Below are positions 17,622 through 26,270 of a stretch of 57,061 nt of DNA, in pieces. Within the stretch, counting starts at the first letter, position 1; each line of letters opens with the position of its first letter. The position numbers and the translations under genes were made by a program. Source of the DNA: CAYSFW01 sp964620675 (lineage in GTDB: Bacteria; Pseudomonadota; Gammaproteobacteria; UWMA-0217); the NCBI GenBank assembly GCA_964620675.1, contig CAZUJU010000017.1:1-57061 (forward strand), written 5' to 3'. The notes below the pieces were generated by a model. It searched no databases. It worked only from the letters and a program-made list of their open reading frames with translations, and was not told where the DNA came from.

Positions 17622-20600
17622 TTACTTGGTGTCAACCACCGCCGGGGCCGGGGCTTCGGCGGGGGCCTTGATCGGCGGGGCGGGTTGATGTGCAGGCTCG
17701 GCACGTGGCGTGGTGTCCACGTGTTCGGCCATCGGCACCGGTTCGGTCGAGGGTTTGGGCGGGCTTTCGCGGACCGGCGCTGGAGCGGGTGCACTGACGG
17801 GGGGCAACATTGATGGTATCGCACTCGGCGTTGAATCGTTGGCGCGCACCGTTACGACCGTGTCGCGTGCCGGGGCGGGCGCTTCCACAGCGGTGTCTGC
17901 TTCCCACCGCTCGCGCGGCGGCTTGCTTTCAGCCTGCTGCGAACGGCCTTCGCTACGCGGGGTGCCGTCGGCTTCGGGCGTTACGCCGACCGCCGGTTGG
18001 CGCGCGGGCGAGGACGCTCGGGGCGAATCGGACCGACGCGAATTACGCGGCGTATCACGTTCGGCATCGGCCTGGCGTTCGTCACCACCGCGCGCGGGCG
18101 TGCGTTCGTCACTGGCCTGACCAGTCTGGTCGGCGCGCGGTGAATTAGGTTCGCCCGCGGCTTGAGGGGCATCAACACCGCGTGGTGGTTTGCGTTCGCC
18201 GGTAGCTTGGCGCTCATCGTCGCCGTGCGGCGAATGACGCTCGGGCCTGCCCTGTAGGTCGTCGCCGCCACGTGGTGGATTGCGCTCGACTCCGGCTTGG
18301 CGGTCGTCGCGTCCGCGTGGTGGATTGCGCTCGCCTCCCGGTTGTCGGTCGTCACCGCCGCGCGGCGCGGAGTCGTCGTTGCTGCGTCGCACTTCGCCGC
18401 GAGAACGCGGTTGCGACGGCGCGCGGCCAGCCTCGGACGGCGCGCGTTCGCGCGGGGGATTGCGCTCGGCGCTGGCTTGACGCTCGTCGCTGCGCGGCGC
18501 TGCCGGGGCATTGTCTCCCGCCGTGCGCGACCCGTCGCCGCGATTGCGTGGTTCATTGCCGGTCCGTGGCGGGCGTTCGCGGCGCGACTCGTTGCCGCGG
18601 CCGCGGCGCTCCCCGCTTGGGGCATTGTCTGCGTTTGGCGCGCGGGCTTCGGTGGTGGGCGCATCGGCCGGCGTGGTTTCGCTCGCGCCGTCTTCGCGCG
18701 GCGAGCGTTGTCCGCCGGACCGCGAGCCGCCACGTCCCGACCGCCGCCGACCGCCCTGGCGACTGCGACCGTTGCCTTGGCCGCGCTGATCTCCCTCGGA
18801 TCGGGCTTGGGTATCGCGACGCTCCTGGCTGCGGCTGTCTTCCGTCGAGCTCGACGCGGCGGCGGAACGGGTCTCGCTGATATTGCCGGTGGAGAACAGC
18901 TTGCGCCAGATCCGGGTAATGATTCCGGGCTCGTGGACCGCGATCGGCGTGGCAACCGCGCGGGGTACGGCGGGCTTTTCCGCATGCTGCACTGGGGTTG
19001 GTGCGGGCGCCGCGGGTGCGGGTGGTGGTGGCGGCGCCGGAAGTATCGCCTGTACAGCCGCCGGGGCCGCGCTTCCGGCGACTCGATCCGGCAGTTTGAC
19101 CTCGGTCTCGACGCGCGTGATCAGTTCGTGACTCGGCTGGGTGATCGAGACATGGCGTTGTTCGTCGGCGCGAACCCGCTCGACCAGGTAAATTGGGCGT
19201 TCGTAATTCGGGTCGGGCACGACGATGATCTGAACGCTGGAGCGGGCTTCGATTTCGCTCAGCTGGGTGCGCTTCTCGTTCAGCAAGTAAGTTCCGACAT
19301 CCACCGGTACGCGAGCGAGTACGATGCCGGTCTTGTCTTTCAGGGATTCTTCCTCCAGCAAGCGCAGAATCGATAACGACATTGATTCGACGCTGCGAAT
19401 TGTGCCGTGGCCCTTGCAATGCGGGCAGACCTGTTGGCTCGATTCTCCCAGCGAGGGCTGCAGCCGTTGCCGCGACAGTTCGAGCAAACCAAACCGCGAG
19501 ATGCGTCCGATCTGGACCCGCGCCCGATCGGAGCGCATGACGTCGCGCAGGCGGTTTTCGACTTCGCGCTGATTCTTGTTCGGCATCATGTCGATAAAGT
19601 CGATCACGATCAGTCCGCCGAGATCCCGCAGCCGCAGTTGCCGCGCGATTTCGTCCGCCGCTTCGAGGTTGGTGTTGAGCGCGGTCTCTTCGATATCGCT
19701 GCCTTTGGTGGCACGCGCCGAGTTAACGTCGATTGCGGTCAGCGCCTCGGCGTGGTCGATGACGATGCTGCCGCCGGAGGGCAGCGGGACGGAGCGCTGA
19801 AACGCGCTTTCGATTTGCGACTCGATCTGGAAGCGGTTGAACAGCGGCACCCGCTCCTGATAGAGCTTGAGCTTGCGCAACGCGTGCGGCATTACCTGGC
19901 GGATGAAATCCTCGGCGTCCTGGTAGACGTTGGGATGGTCGATAATGACCTCACCGATATCGTCGCTGTAATGGTCGCGTAACGCGCGGATGATGACGTT
20001 GCTTTCTTGGTAGATCAGAAACGGCGCGGGACGGGTTTCGGCCGCCTTTTCGATCGCTCGCCACAGCGTGATCAGATAATCGAGATCCCATTGGAGCTCT
20101 TCGCCCGAGCGCCCGACCCCCGCGGTGCGCACGATCAAACCCATGTCGTCTGGAACGTTGATCTGTTGCAGGGTATCGCGAATCAATTGGCGATCGTCGC
20201 CTTCGATTCGGCGCGAGACGCCGCCGGCGCGCGGCTCGGTGGGCATCAGAACCATGTAGCGTCCGGCCAGACTGATCTTGGTGGTCAGTGCCGCGCCTTT
20301 GTTGCCGCGCTCTTCCTTTTCGATCTGGACGATGAGTTCGTGGCCTTCCTTAACCGCGTCCTGGATACCGACCCGGCCTTCCTGCTGACGGGCTTCTTCG
20401 CGATAAAACTGGGGCGCGATCTCCTTGAACGGCAAAAAGCCGTGCCGTTCGCCGCCGTAGTTGACGAAAGCGGCCTCCAGGCTGGGTTCAACCCGGGTGA
20501 TGACGCCGCGGTAGATGCTGGATTTTTTTTGTTCCTTGGCCGGGACCTCGATATCCAGATTGTAGAGTTTCTGGCCGTCGACGATGGCAACCCGCAGTTC

Positions 20601-20636
20601 TTCCGGCTGCGTTGCGTTGATCAGTATTCGTTTCAT
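17622..20636 (-). CDS. rne: Ribonuclease E
   Basis: This is a 1004-residue endoribonuclease. MKRILINATQPEELRVAIVD opens the RNase H/S1 region (S1: SSIYRGVITRVEPSLEAAFVNYG). The 5'-sensor and DNase I-like catalytic region follow (LTAIDVNSARATKG, GGLIVIDFIDM), then the Zn-link CPHCKGHG. From about residue 530 the protein is disordered and rich in Arg, Pro, Gly, Glu and Asp, with imperfect repeats around residues 753-868. This tail should carry RNA-binding and degradosome sites, but no enolase- or helicase-binding motif is recognisable. It is divergent from rluC, as in E. coli. Confidence 0.96.
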   Translation of the reverse strand: MKRILINATQPEELRVAIVDGQKLYNLDIEVPAKEQKKSSIYRGVITRVEPSLEAAFVNYGGERHGFLPFKEIAPQFYREEARQQEGRVGIQDAVKEGHELIVQIEKEERGNKGAALTTKISLAGRYMVLMPTEPRAGGVSRRIEGDDRQLIRDTLQQINVPDDMGLIVRTAGVGRSGEELQWDLDYLITLWRAIEKAAETRPAPFLIYQESNVIIRALRDHYSDDIGEVIIDHPNVYQDAEDFIRQVMPHALRKLKLYQERVPLFNRFQIESQIESAFQRSVPLPSGGSIVIDHAEALTAIDVNSARATKGSDIEETALNTNLEAADEIARQLRLRDLGGLIVIDFIDMMPNKNQREVENRLRDVMRSDRARVQIGRISRFGLLELSRQRLQPSLGESSQQVCPHCKGHGTIRSVESMSLSILRLLEEESLKDKTGIVLARVPVDVGTYLLNEKRTQLSEIEARSSVQIIVVPDPNYERPIYLVERVRADEQRHVSITQPSHELITRVETEVKLPDRVAGSAAPAAVQAILPAPPPPPAPAAPAPTPVQHAEKPAVPRAVATPIAVHEPGIITRIWRKLFSTGNISETRSAAASSSTEDSRSQERRDTQARSEGDQRGQGNGRSRQGGRRRSGRGGSRSGGQRSPREDGASETTPADAPTTEARAPNADNAPSGERRGRGNESRRERPPRTGNEPRNRGDGSRTAGDNAPAAPRSDERQASAERNPPRERAPSEAGRAPSQPRSRGEVRRSNDDSAPRGGDDRQPGGERNPPRGRDDRQAGVERNPPRGGDDLQGRPERHSPHGDDERQATGERKPPRGVDAPQAAGEPNSPRADQTGQASDERTPARGGDERQADAERDTPRNSRRSDSPRASSPARQPAVGVTPEADGTPRSEGRSQQAESKPPRERWEADTAVEAPAPARDTVVTVRANDSTPSAIPSMLPPVSAPAPAPVRESPPKPSTEPVPMAEHVDTTPRAEPAHQPAPPIKAPAEAPAPAVVDTK

Positions 20637-20919
20637 TTATGGTGTCTCTTATTACGACAGGGCCGGGTGCGGCGCCAGTTGTCGCGCGGACATTGATTCC
20701 TGCGAGGAGGACGACGGTCCACGTAATCCAGGTGTAGAACGTGCTGCTCAGAATCATGACGGTGCCTCGCGCGAACAGGGCGCTGCGTACGCTCGGCTGT
20801 TCTATTAAGGTGTGCATTGGAAAACCTGGCGCCATTCCATGCTGGCTAGCTAACCCGAGGACAGGGAGGTGTTGAGTCGCGTCAACGGCACCTTTCGGTT
20901 CGAAGCGCTCGGCACAGGT

Positions 20920-20925
20920 TATAAT
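20920..20925 (+). promoter_or_regulatory. -10 box for rluC, overlapping the rne promoter zone
   Basis: A perfect TATAAT lies about 65 bases before the GTG start of rluC. No good -35 is present at 16-18 bp. Its predicted start site coincides with that of the opposing rne promoter. Confidence 0.45.
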
Positions 20926-20938
20926 GGCGCAAGCGAGC

Positions 20939-20966
20939 ATGATAACAATGCCATGCACTTTGTCAA
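20939..20966 (-). promoter_or_regulatory. Predicted strong promoter of rne with long leader
   Basis: On the minus strand a perfect TTGACA (20966-20961) is followed after 16 bp by TATCAT (20944-20939). Transcription would start near 20932, giving a leader of about 295 bases before the rne ATG at 20636. In E. coli a long structured rne 5' UTR mediates autoregulation by RNase E; the same arrangement is inferred here. Confidence 0.6.
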
Positions 20967-20991
20967 TTGATTGATTCGAGAGAAATTATTT

Positions 20992-21990
20992 GTGTCGTTT
21001 CGGTCGCGCGAGGGCTCCAGTACTGCATTGACCCAGCACGGCGCCCGCGAAATACGCATCGAAGCGGATTTCGCCGGGCAACGCCTGGACAACCATCTGT
21101 TTCGCTTGCTGCGCGATGTGCCCAAGAGCCGGATCTATCGTATGTTGCGCAACGGCGAAGTGCGCGTGAATGGCGGGCGGGTGAAACCGGATTATCGCGT
21201 TCAAGCCGGCGATCGGGTGCGCCTGCCCCCCGTGCGGACCGAGCCACGCGCCGCGCGCGATGAGGCGATTGCACCGGCGCGGCAGCGCGATCTCAGCGCT
21301 GCGATCATCCATGAAGATCCGCGACTTCTGGCCCTGAACAAGCCGGCCGGGGTCGCAGTTCACGGAGGCACTGGGGTTGAATATGGCGTGATCGAGATCC
21401 TGCGTGCGGCACGTCCAGATGAACCGATGCTGGAGTTGGCGCATCGGCTCGACCGCGAGACCAGCGGCTGTCTGCTGTTGGCGCGTGAACGCAAGGCCTT
21501 GATCGCGCTTCATGAGCTGTTGCGGTCGCATAACGGTATCGACAAACGTTACCTCGCGCTGGTCAATGGTCAGTGGGACGGCGAACGCCGACGGGTCAGC
21601 AGCGCGTTACAGCGCCGCGGACCGCAGGGTCAGGTGCGGCGCAGTGCCAGCGCAGAAGACGGAAAGTTGGCGGACTCCGAATTCGCACCGCTACAGCGCT
21701 TCGCGGACGCCACGCTGATGGAGGTACGCATATTTACCGGCCGCACCCATCAGATCCGGGTCCATGCGGCCGAGAGCGGGCATCCGATCCTCGGCGATGA
21801 CAAATACGGAGATTTCGCCGCGAATCGCAAATGGCGTAAGCTCGGGCTCAAACGGATGTTCCTGCACGCGGCCCGGATGCGATTTACATGGCCTTGGGGG
21901 GGCGATCCGATCGAAATTCACGCACCGTTGCCCGACGATCTGGGGGCGGTACTCGAGCACTTGCAGACACCTCATGAATCTGAAATTTGA
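20992..21990 (+). CDS. rluC: 23S rRNA pseudouridine synthase RluC
   Basis: The product is 332 residues. An N-terminal S4 RNA-binding domain (AGQRLDNHLFRLLRDVPKSR) precedes the RluA-type catalytic domain with HRLDRETSGCLLLARE; Asp154 is the catalytic aspartate. RluC modifies uridines 955, 2504 and 2580 of 23S rRNA in E. coli. I chose the GTG at 20992, which has a GAGAG site nine bases upstream; a TTG at 20971 is less likely. Its end overlaps the next gene by 17 bp. Confidence 0.92.
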   Translation: MSFRSREGSSTALTQHGAREIRIEADFAGQRLDNHLFRLLRDVPKSRIYRMLRNGEVRVNGGRVKPDYRVQAGDRVRLPPVRTEPRAARDEAIAPARQRDLSAAIIHEDPRLLALNKPAGVAVHGGTGVEYGVIEILRAARPDEPMLELAHRLDRETSGCLLLARERKALIALHELLRSHNGIDKRYLALVNGQWDGERRRVSSALQRRGPQGQVRRSASAEDGKLADSEFAPLQRFADATLMEVRIFTGRTHQIRVHAAESGHPILGDDKYGDFAANRKWRKLGLKRMFLHAARMRFTWPWGGDPIEIHAPLPDDLGAVLEHLQTPHESEI

Positions 21991-22690
21991 TTTACTGGTT
22001 TTCGACTGGGATGGCACCTTGATGGACTCCGAGTCGCATATCGTCGCCTGCCTTGCGCTCGCGCTGCGGGAGGTCGGGTTGCCGCCACGCGATACCCGGT
22101 CTTTGCGTCAGGTCATTGGTCTTGGGCTGCGCGAGGCCATGCTCGCGTTGCTCCCGGAAGCCCCGGCGAGTACCGTGCAGGAGGCCGTGGACGCATATCG
22201 TAGGCATTTCCTCTCGTCGCAACCGACCCCGAGCGAATTGTTCCCGGGGGTCCTGGAAACGCTGGACACACTTCGTGCCGCCGGATTCCGCATGGCGGTG
22301 GCGACCGGCAAGTCACGGCGCGGGCTGGATAAGGTGCTCGATGAAACGGCATTGCATCCGTACTTTGAAGCCACGCGCTGCGCCGACGAAACACGTTCCA
22401 AGCCGGATCCCCTGATGTTGCGGGAATTGCTCGACGAGTTGGCAGTTGACGCCGGGCGCGCGCTGATGATCGGTGACACCGAGTTCGACCTCGCGATGGC
22501 GGCGGCGATGGCCATGCCACGAATCGGCGTCGGTTACGGCGTGCACGAGCGTGATCGTTTGCTGCGCCACGCACCGCTCGCAATCCTTGAGGACATCCGC
22601 GAACTCGTCGCCTGGCTGGGACACGATCCAGCGGTCGATGCCGGACTCATCCATCGAATTTCAAACCACAACGCCACCACACCGCTATGA
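21974..22690 (+). CDS. HAD-family hydrolase (phosphoglycolate phosphatase-like)
   Basis: This 238-residue protein has HAD motif I DWDGTLMDSE, an alpha-helical cap, motif II region VATGKSRRGLD, motif III lysine in SKPDPLML and motif IV IGDTEFDLAMA. It is a small-molecule phosphatase of the Gph/YjjG type with unassigned substrate. It follows rluC with overlap and precedes the S49 protease with an ATGA overlap, an order common in gammaproteobacteria. Confidence 0.9.
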   Translation: MNLKFDLLVFDWDGTLMDSESHIVACLALALREVGLPPRDTRSLRQVIGLGLREAMLALLPEAPASTVQEAVDAYRRHFLSSQPTPSELFPGVLETLDTLRAAGFRMAVATGKSRRGLDKVLDETALHPYFEATRCADETRSKPDPLMLRELLDELAVDAGRALMIGDTEFDLAMAAAMAMPRIGVGYGVHERDRLLRHAPLAILEDIRELVAWLGHDPAVDAGLIHRISNHNATTPL

Positions 22691-23631
22691 CCGAACCCAC
22701 CCAGGATCCCAGTTGGGAGCGCAAACTGATCGAACGTCTGGCCGAGTCGGCGCAGACCGAGCAACGCCGGTCCCGGCGCTGGAATGTGTTTTTCCGGTTT
22801 CTGTTTTTTGCCTACCTGGTCGCGCTGCTGGCGCTGTTCGTTGATTGGTCGTTCCTCTCGAAAGAGGTGACCAAGGAAAAGCATACCGCGCGGGTTGAGC
22901 TCAAGGGCGTGATCGCGGAAGGCAGCGATGGCGCAGCCGAAAAGGTCAACAAGCTGCTGCGCGCCGCCTTCAAGGACAAAAACACGAAGGGTGTGGTGCT
23001 GGAGATCAACAGTCCCGGCGGCACCCCGGTTCAGGCAAGCTATATTTACGACGAGATCAAGCGCCTGCGCGAGGAGTATCCCGATATCAAATTGTACGCG
23101 GTGGTAACCGACATCTGCGCCTCGGGTGGCTACTATGTCGCGGCGGCAGCCGACGAGATCTATGCCGCACCGAGCAGTATCGTGGGCTCGATCGGGGTGC
23201 GTCTGGACAACTTCGGTCTGCAAGGTTTGCTGGAAAAGATCGGGGTCGAGAACCGCACCATCACAGCTGGCGAAAACAAGGCGATCCTCGATCCGTTTCA
23301 ACCGCTTGAACCGGAGCAACGGGCTCACCTCGAAGGGATGTTGGCTCGGATTCATCAGCAGTTCATCGATGCCGTCAAGGCCGGTCGCGGTGACCGCCTC
23401 AAGCCGGCGGAAGAGCTTTTTAGTGGCTTGATCTGGACTGGCGATGAGGCGGTCGCGCAGGGGCTGGTCGATGGCCTGCGCAGCACCGGGCAAGTGGCGC
23501 GCGACCTCATCGGCGCGGAAACGATCGTGACCTACGAGCGCGAGAAGAGCCTGCTGGAGCAACTCACCGATGCCAGTACGGATTATTCAGTGCGGCTGTT
23601 CAGCGGTATTTTGCGCCCTGGATTGCAGTAG
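22687..23631 (+). CDS. S49 family signal-peptide-peptidase-like protease
   Basis: The product is 314 residues with one N-terminal transmembrane helix (about residues 36-56) and a single SppA-type protease domain. The nucleophile is Ser146 in CASGGYY and the general base Lys198 in AGENKAILDPF; INSPGGTPVQA forms the preceding loop. It is the short, single-domain SppA form, anchored to the inner membrane and facing the periplasm, where it would degrade leftover signal peptides. It is the third gene of the rluC operon. Confidence 0.92.
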   Translation: MTEPTQDPSWERKLIERLAESAQTEQRRSRRWNVFFRFLFFAYLVALLALFVDWSFLSKEVTKEKHTARVELKGVIAEGSDGAAEKVNKLLRAAFKDKNTKGVVLEINSPGGTPVQASYIYDEIKRLREEYPDIKLYAVVTDICASGGYYVAAAADEIYAAPSSIVGSIGVRLDNFGLQGLLEKIGVENRTITAGENKAILDPFQPLEPEQRAHLEGMLARIHQQFIDAVKAGRGDRLKPAEELFSGLIWTGDEAVAQGLVDGLRSTGQVARDLIGAETIVTYEREKSLLEQLTDASTDYSVRLFSGILRPGLQ

Positions 23632-23721
23632 CCTCAGAGCCTGTGAAAAAATCCCCGATCGTCGCGAGGGCGCCCAGGGGCGTCCGCAGTAGATCGCGGG
23701 ATATTTTCACAAGCTCTCAGG
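23632..23721. mobile_element. 90-bp MITE-like inverted repeat
   Basis: Left arm 23632-23660 begins CCTCAGAGCCTGTGAAAAAA; right arm 23692-23721, read on the other strand, begins CCTGAGAGCTTGTGAAAATA. They match at all but a few positions over about 29 bp and enclose 31 bp. It starts directly after the stop codon of the S49 protease gene and could also terminate transcription. The rest of the gap to 23829 holds nothing I recognise. Confidence 0.6.
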
Positions 23722-23829
23722 AAGCCTGCTGGGCAATGGCCGCGCCCGGTCATTGCCCGCAATCTTGCGCCGGAGGTGAATAGTCTTCGATTCGTGAGCG
23801 CAGCCCGCGTTCAGCGGACGAATTCCAGT

Positions 23830-24417
23830 TCAGGGCAATGCGTATCCTTCCGCAGCCAGAAAATCGGTCAGACGAATCAACGGTAACCCGATCAGTGCGT
23901 TCGGGTCGTCGCCTTCGAGCCGTGCGAAGAGGGTGATGCCGAGACCTTCGGATTTGAAGCTGCCGGCGCAGTGGTAAGGTTGCTCGATCCGCACATAGCG
24001 TTCAATCTGGTCCGTCAAGAGTCGGCGAAAATGCACGCTGAACGGTACCAGATCGTAGCGGGTCTGGCCGGTTAGGGTGTTCAACAGACAAAGCCCGGTC
24101 AGAAACTCAACCTTGCCCCCGGAAAATCGTTCGAGCTGTGCGACCGCGCGCGCATGAGTACCGGGCTTGCCGAGTATCTCGCCCGCATGCACCGCGCACT
24201 GGTCCGACGCAATGACGAGATGCGCCGGATAGTATTCGCGCGCCGCCGCGGCCTTCGCGAGGCTTAAGCGGCGCACCATGGCCGCCGGGGTTTCCCCGGG
24301 ACTCGGCGTTTCGTCGACGTCAGGCGCGAGCGTCGCAAATACAAGCCCCAAGCGGCGCAGCAGGTCGGCGCGGTACGGCGAGGTGGACGCCAGTACCAAC
24401 GGCAAGGGTTCGCTCAT
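23830..24417 (-). CDS. Maf/YceF-type nucleoside triphosphate pyrophosphatase
   Basis: This 195-residue protein opens LVLASTSPYRADLLRRLG, the Maf signature, and has the conserved acidic SDQCAV and GKPGTHARA motifs. Maf proteins hydrolyse non-canonical or modified NTPs; the SDQCAV sequence fits the YceF branch (7-methyl-GTP pyrophosphatase) rather than the dTTP/UTP branch. In many gammaproteobacteria yceF is near yceD-rpmF, as here, but the pyruvate carboxylase genes lie between. Its start overlaps the upstream stop in ATGA fashion. Confidence 0.92.
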   Translation of the reverse strand: MSEPLPLVLASTSPYRADLLRRLGLVFATLAPDVDETPSPGETPAAMVRRLSLAKAAAAREYYPAHLVIASDQCAVHAGEILGKPGTHARAVAQLERFSGGKVEFLTGLCLLNTLTGQTRYDLVPFSVHFRRLLTDQIERYVRIEQPYHCAGSFKSEGLGITLFARLEGDDPNALIGLPLIRLTDFLAAEGYALP

Positions 24418-26267
24418 GCCTCGATCTTGATCAGGGTTTCGTCGGGATTCACCCGATCGCCCTTGGCGACGAAGATATTGACGACACGACCGCTCACCGG
24501 CGCCTGAATCTCGGTTTCCATCTTCATGGCTTCGGTTATCAAAAGCGGGTCGCCGGCATTGACGCTGTCGCCTTCCTTGACCAGCACATCGATGATCGTG
24601 CCGGGCATCGCGGTGGTGACGTCACCCGGCCCGCGCGCCTGCGGGCGTCGACTGCCACCCTTGGCCGCGTTCGGGGTCTGCGGCATGGCCTGGGCGGGTT
24701 TATTGGGCTCGGTGCCTTCGAAAGTGTCGACCACCTCGATCTCGACTTCCTCGGGCACGCCATCGATCGTCAGATAGATCGGACGTTGGGTGCCGACCAC
24801 GTAACCCGTTCCACCCACCTTGACGTGAAACGATTCGCCGTGGACGGTGACGTAGAATTCGGCGGGCGCGGGCGGGCACTGCGGGGGCGCCGCGGCTTCC
24901 ACCTGGAGCGGTTTGAGTAACTCGGGTGTGAGCGTGCCGGCTTTGCGTTCTTCGAGAAAGTCGCGCCCGATCTCGGGAAACATGGCGAAGGTGAGCACGT
25001 CTTCCTCGCAATCGGCGAGCAGCTGAGCCTCAATCCGCAGATCCTCGAGTTCGGGCTCGATCAGGTCGGCTGGACGACAATCGATGGCGGTTTCGTTGCC
25101 GATTGCAAGTTGCCGCACCTCTTCATTGATCTCGCCCGGTGCCCGCCCATAGTGGCCTTTGAGATAGAGTTTGACCTCGTTGGTCACCACCTTGTACGGC
25201 GTGCCGGTCATCACATTCATGACCGCCTGGGTGCCGACGATTTGTGAGGTCGGGGTGACGAGGGGCGGGTAACCGAGGTCCTTGCGCACGCGCGGAATCT
25301 CGGCGAGTACCGCGTTCACCTTGTCCTCCGCGTTTTGATCGCGGAGCTGATTCATCATGTTGGAGATCATGCCGCCCGGCACCTGATTGATCTGGACCCG
25401 AGTGTCGACGCCGGTGCGTTCGCTTTCGAAATGGCGATATTTTTTGCGCACCTCCCGAAAGTACTCGCTGATCTCCTGTAATAAATTGAGGTCGAGCCCG
25501 GTGTCGAATTCGGTGCCGCGAAAGGCCGCGACCATGCTCTCGGTCGGGGCGTGGCTGGCGCCTCCGGCGAACGACGAGATCGCGGTGTCGATATGGAGGC
25601 ATCCGTTCTCGGCCGCGCGCAGCGAGCACATTTCGGAAAGTCCCGAACTGGCGTGGGAATGCAAATGCAGCGGCAGACTGAGGGCGGATTTGAGCGCGCG
25701 CACCAGGGACTCCGCTACCGCGGGGGTCAGTAGTCCGGCCATGTCCTTGATCGCGATGCTGTCGCAACCTAGGTTTTCGAGCTCGCGACCGAGTTTGACA
25801 AACGAGTCGATGTCGTGCACCGGGCTTGTGGTATAACAAATCGTACCCTGGGCATGTTTGCCGGCGCGCTTGACCGCAGCGATCGAGGTTTCCAGGTTAC
25901 GCACATCGTTCAGCGCATCGAAAATGCGGAACACATCCATGCCGTTGTCGGCCGACTTGGCGACAAAAGCGTTGACGACGTCGTCGCCGTAGTGTCGGTA
26001 CCCGAGCAGATTCTGGCCGCGCAGAAGCATTTGCAAGCGGGTATTGGGCAGTGCCAGTCGCAGTCTTCGCAGGCGCTCCCACGGATCCTCCTTGAGAAAC
26101 CGCACACAGGCATCGAAAGTGGCGCCGCCCCAGACTTCCAGCGACCAGTAGCCAACCCGATCGAGCATCTCGCAGGCCGGCAGCATATCGTCGGTGCGCA
26201 TGCGCGTCGCAATGAGGCATTGGTGAGCGTCGCGCAGAATGGTGTCGGTGATGTGCACTTGCGGCAT
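24414..26267 (-). CDS. pycB: Pyruvate carboxylase subunit B (OadA-like, biotinylated)
   Basis: The product has 617 residues. The carboxyltransferase TIM barrel starts with TDTILRDAHQCLIATRMRT and includes the carboxylated-lysine region IAIKDMAGLLTP. A conserved helical domain and a Pro/Ala linker lead to the biotinyl domain with EAMKM, Lys582 being the biotin site. With PycA it carboxylates pyruvate to oxaloacetate. No membrane subunits of oxaloacetate decarboxylase are nearby, which favours an anaplerotic carboxylase over a Na+-pumping decarboxylase. Confidence 0.9.
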   Translation of the reverse strand: MPQVHITDTILRDAHQCLIATRMRTDDMLPACEMLDRVGYWSLEVWGGATFDACVRFLKEDPWERLRRLRLALPNTRLQMLLRGQNLLGYRHYGDDVVNAFVAKSADNGMDVFRIFDALNDVRNLETSIAAVKRAGKHAQGTICYTTSPVHDIDSFVKLGRELENLGCDSIAIKDMAGLLTPAVAESLVRALKSALSLPLHLHSHASSGLSEMCSLRAAENGCLHIDTAISSFAGGASHAPTESMVAAFRGTEFDTGLDLNLLQEISEYFREVRKKYRHFESERTGVDTRVQINQVPGGMISNMMNQLRDQNAEDKVNAVLAEIPRVRKDLGYPPLVTPTSQIVGTQAVMNVMTGTPYKVVTNEVKLYLKGHYGRAPGEINEEVRQLAIGNETAIDCRPADLIEPELEDLRIEAQLLADCEEDVLTFAMFPEIGRDFLEERKAGTLTPELLKPLQVEAAAPPQCPPAPAEFYVTVHGESFHVKVGGTGYVVGTQRPIYLTIDGVPEEVEIEVVDTFEGTEPNKPAQAMPQTPNAAKGGSRRPQARGPGDVTTAMPGTIIDVLVKEGDSVNAGDPLLITEAMKMETEIQAPVSGRVVNIFVAKGDRVNPDETLIKIEA

Positions 26268-26270
26268 GGC

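Noticed and set aside
17710..19376. Several long plus-strand open frames opposite rne.
   Set aside because: They are shadows of the GC-rich, low-complexity RNase E tail and have no recognisable domains.
24414..26267. Sodium-pumping oxaloacetate decarboxylase alpha subunit.
   Set aside because: The partner gene is a biotin carboxylase and no beta or gamma membrane subunits are nearby, so pyruvate carboxylase fits better.
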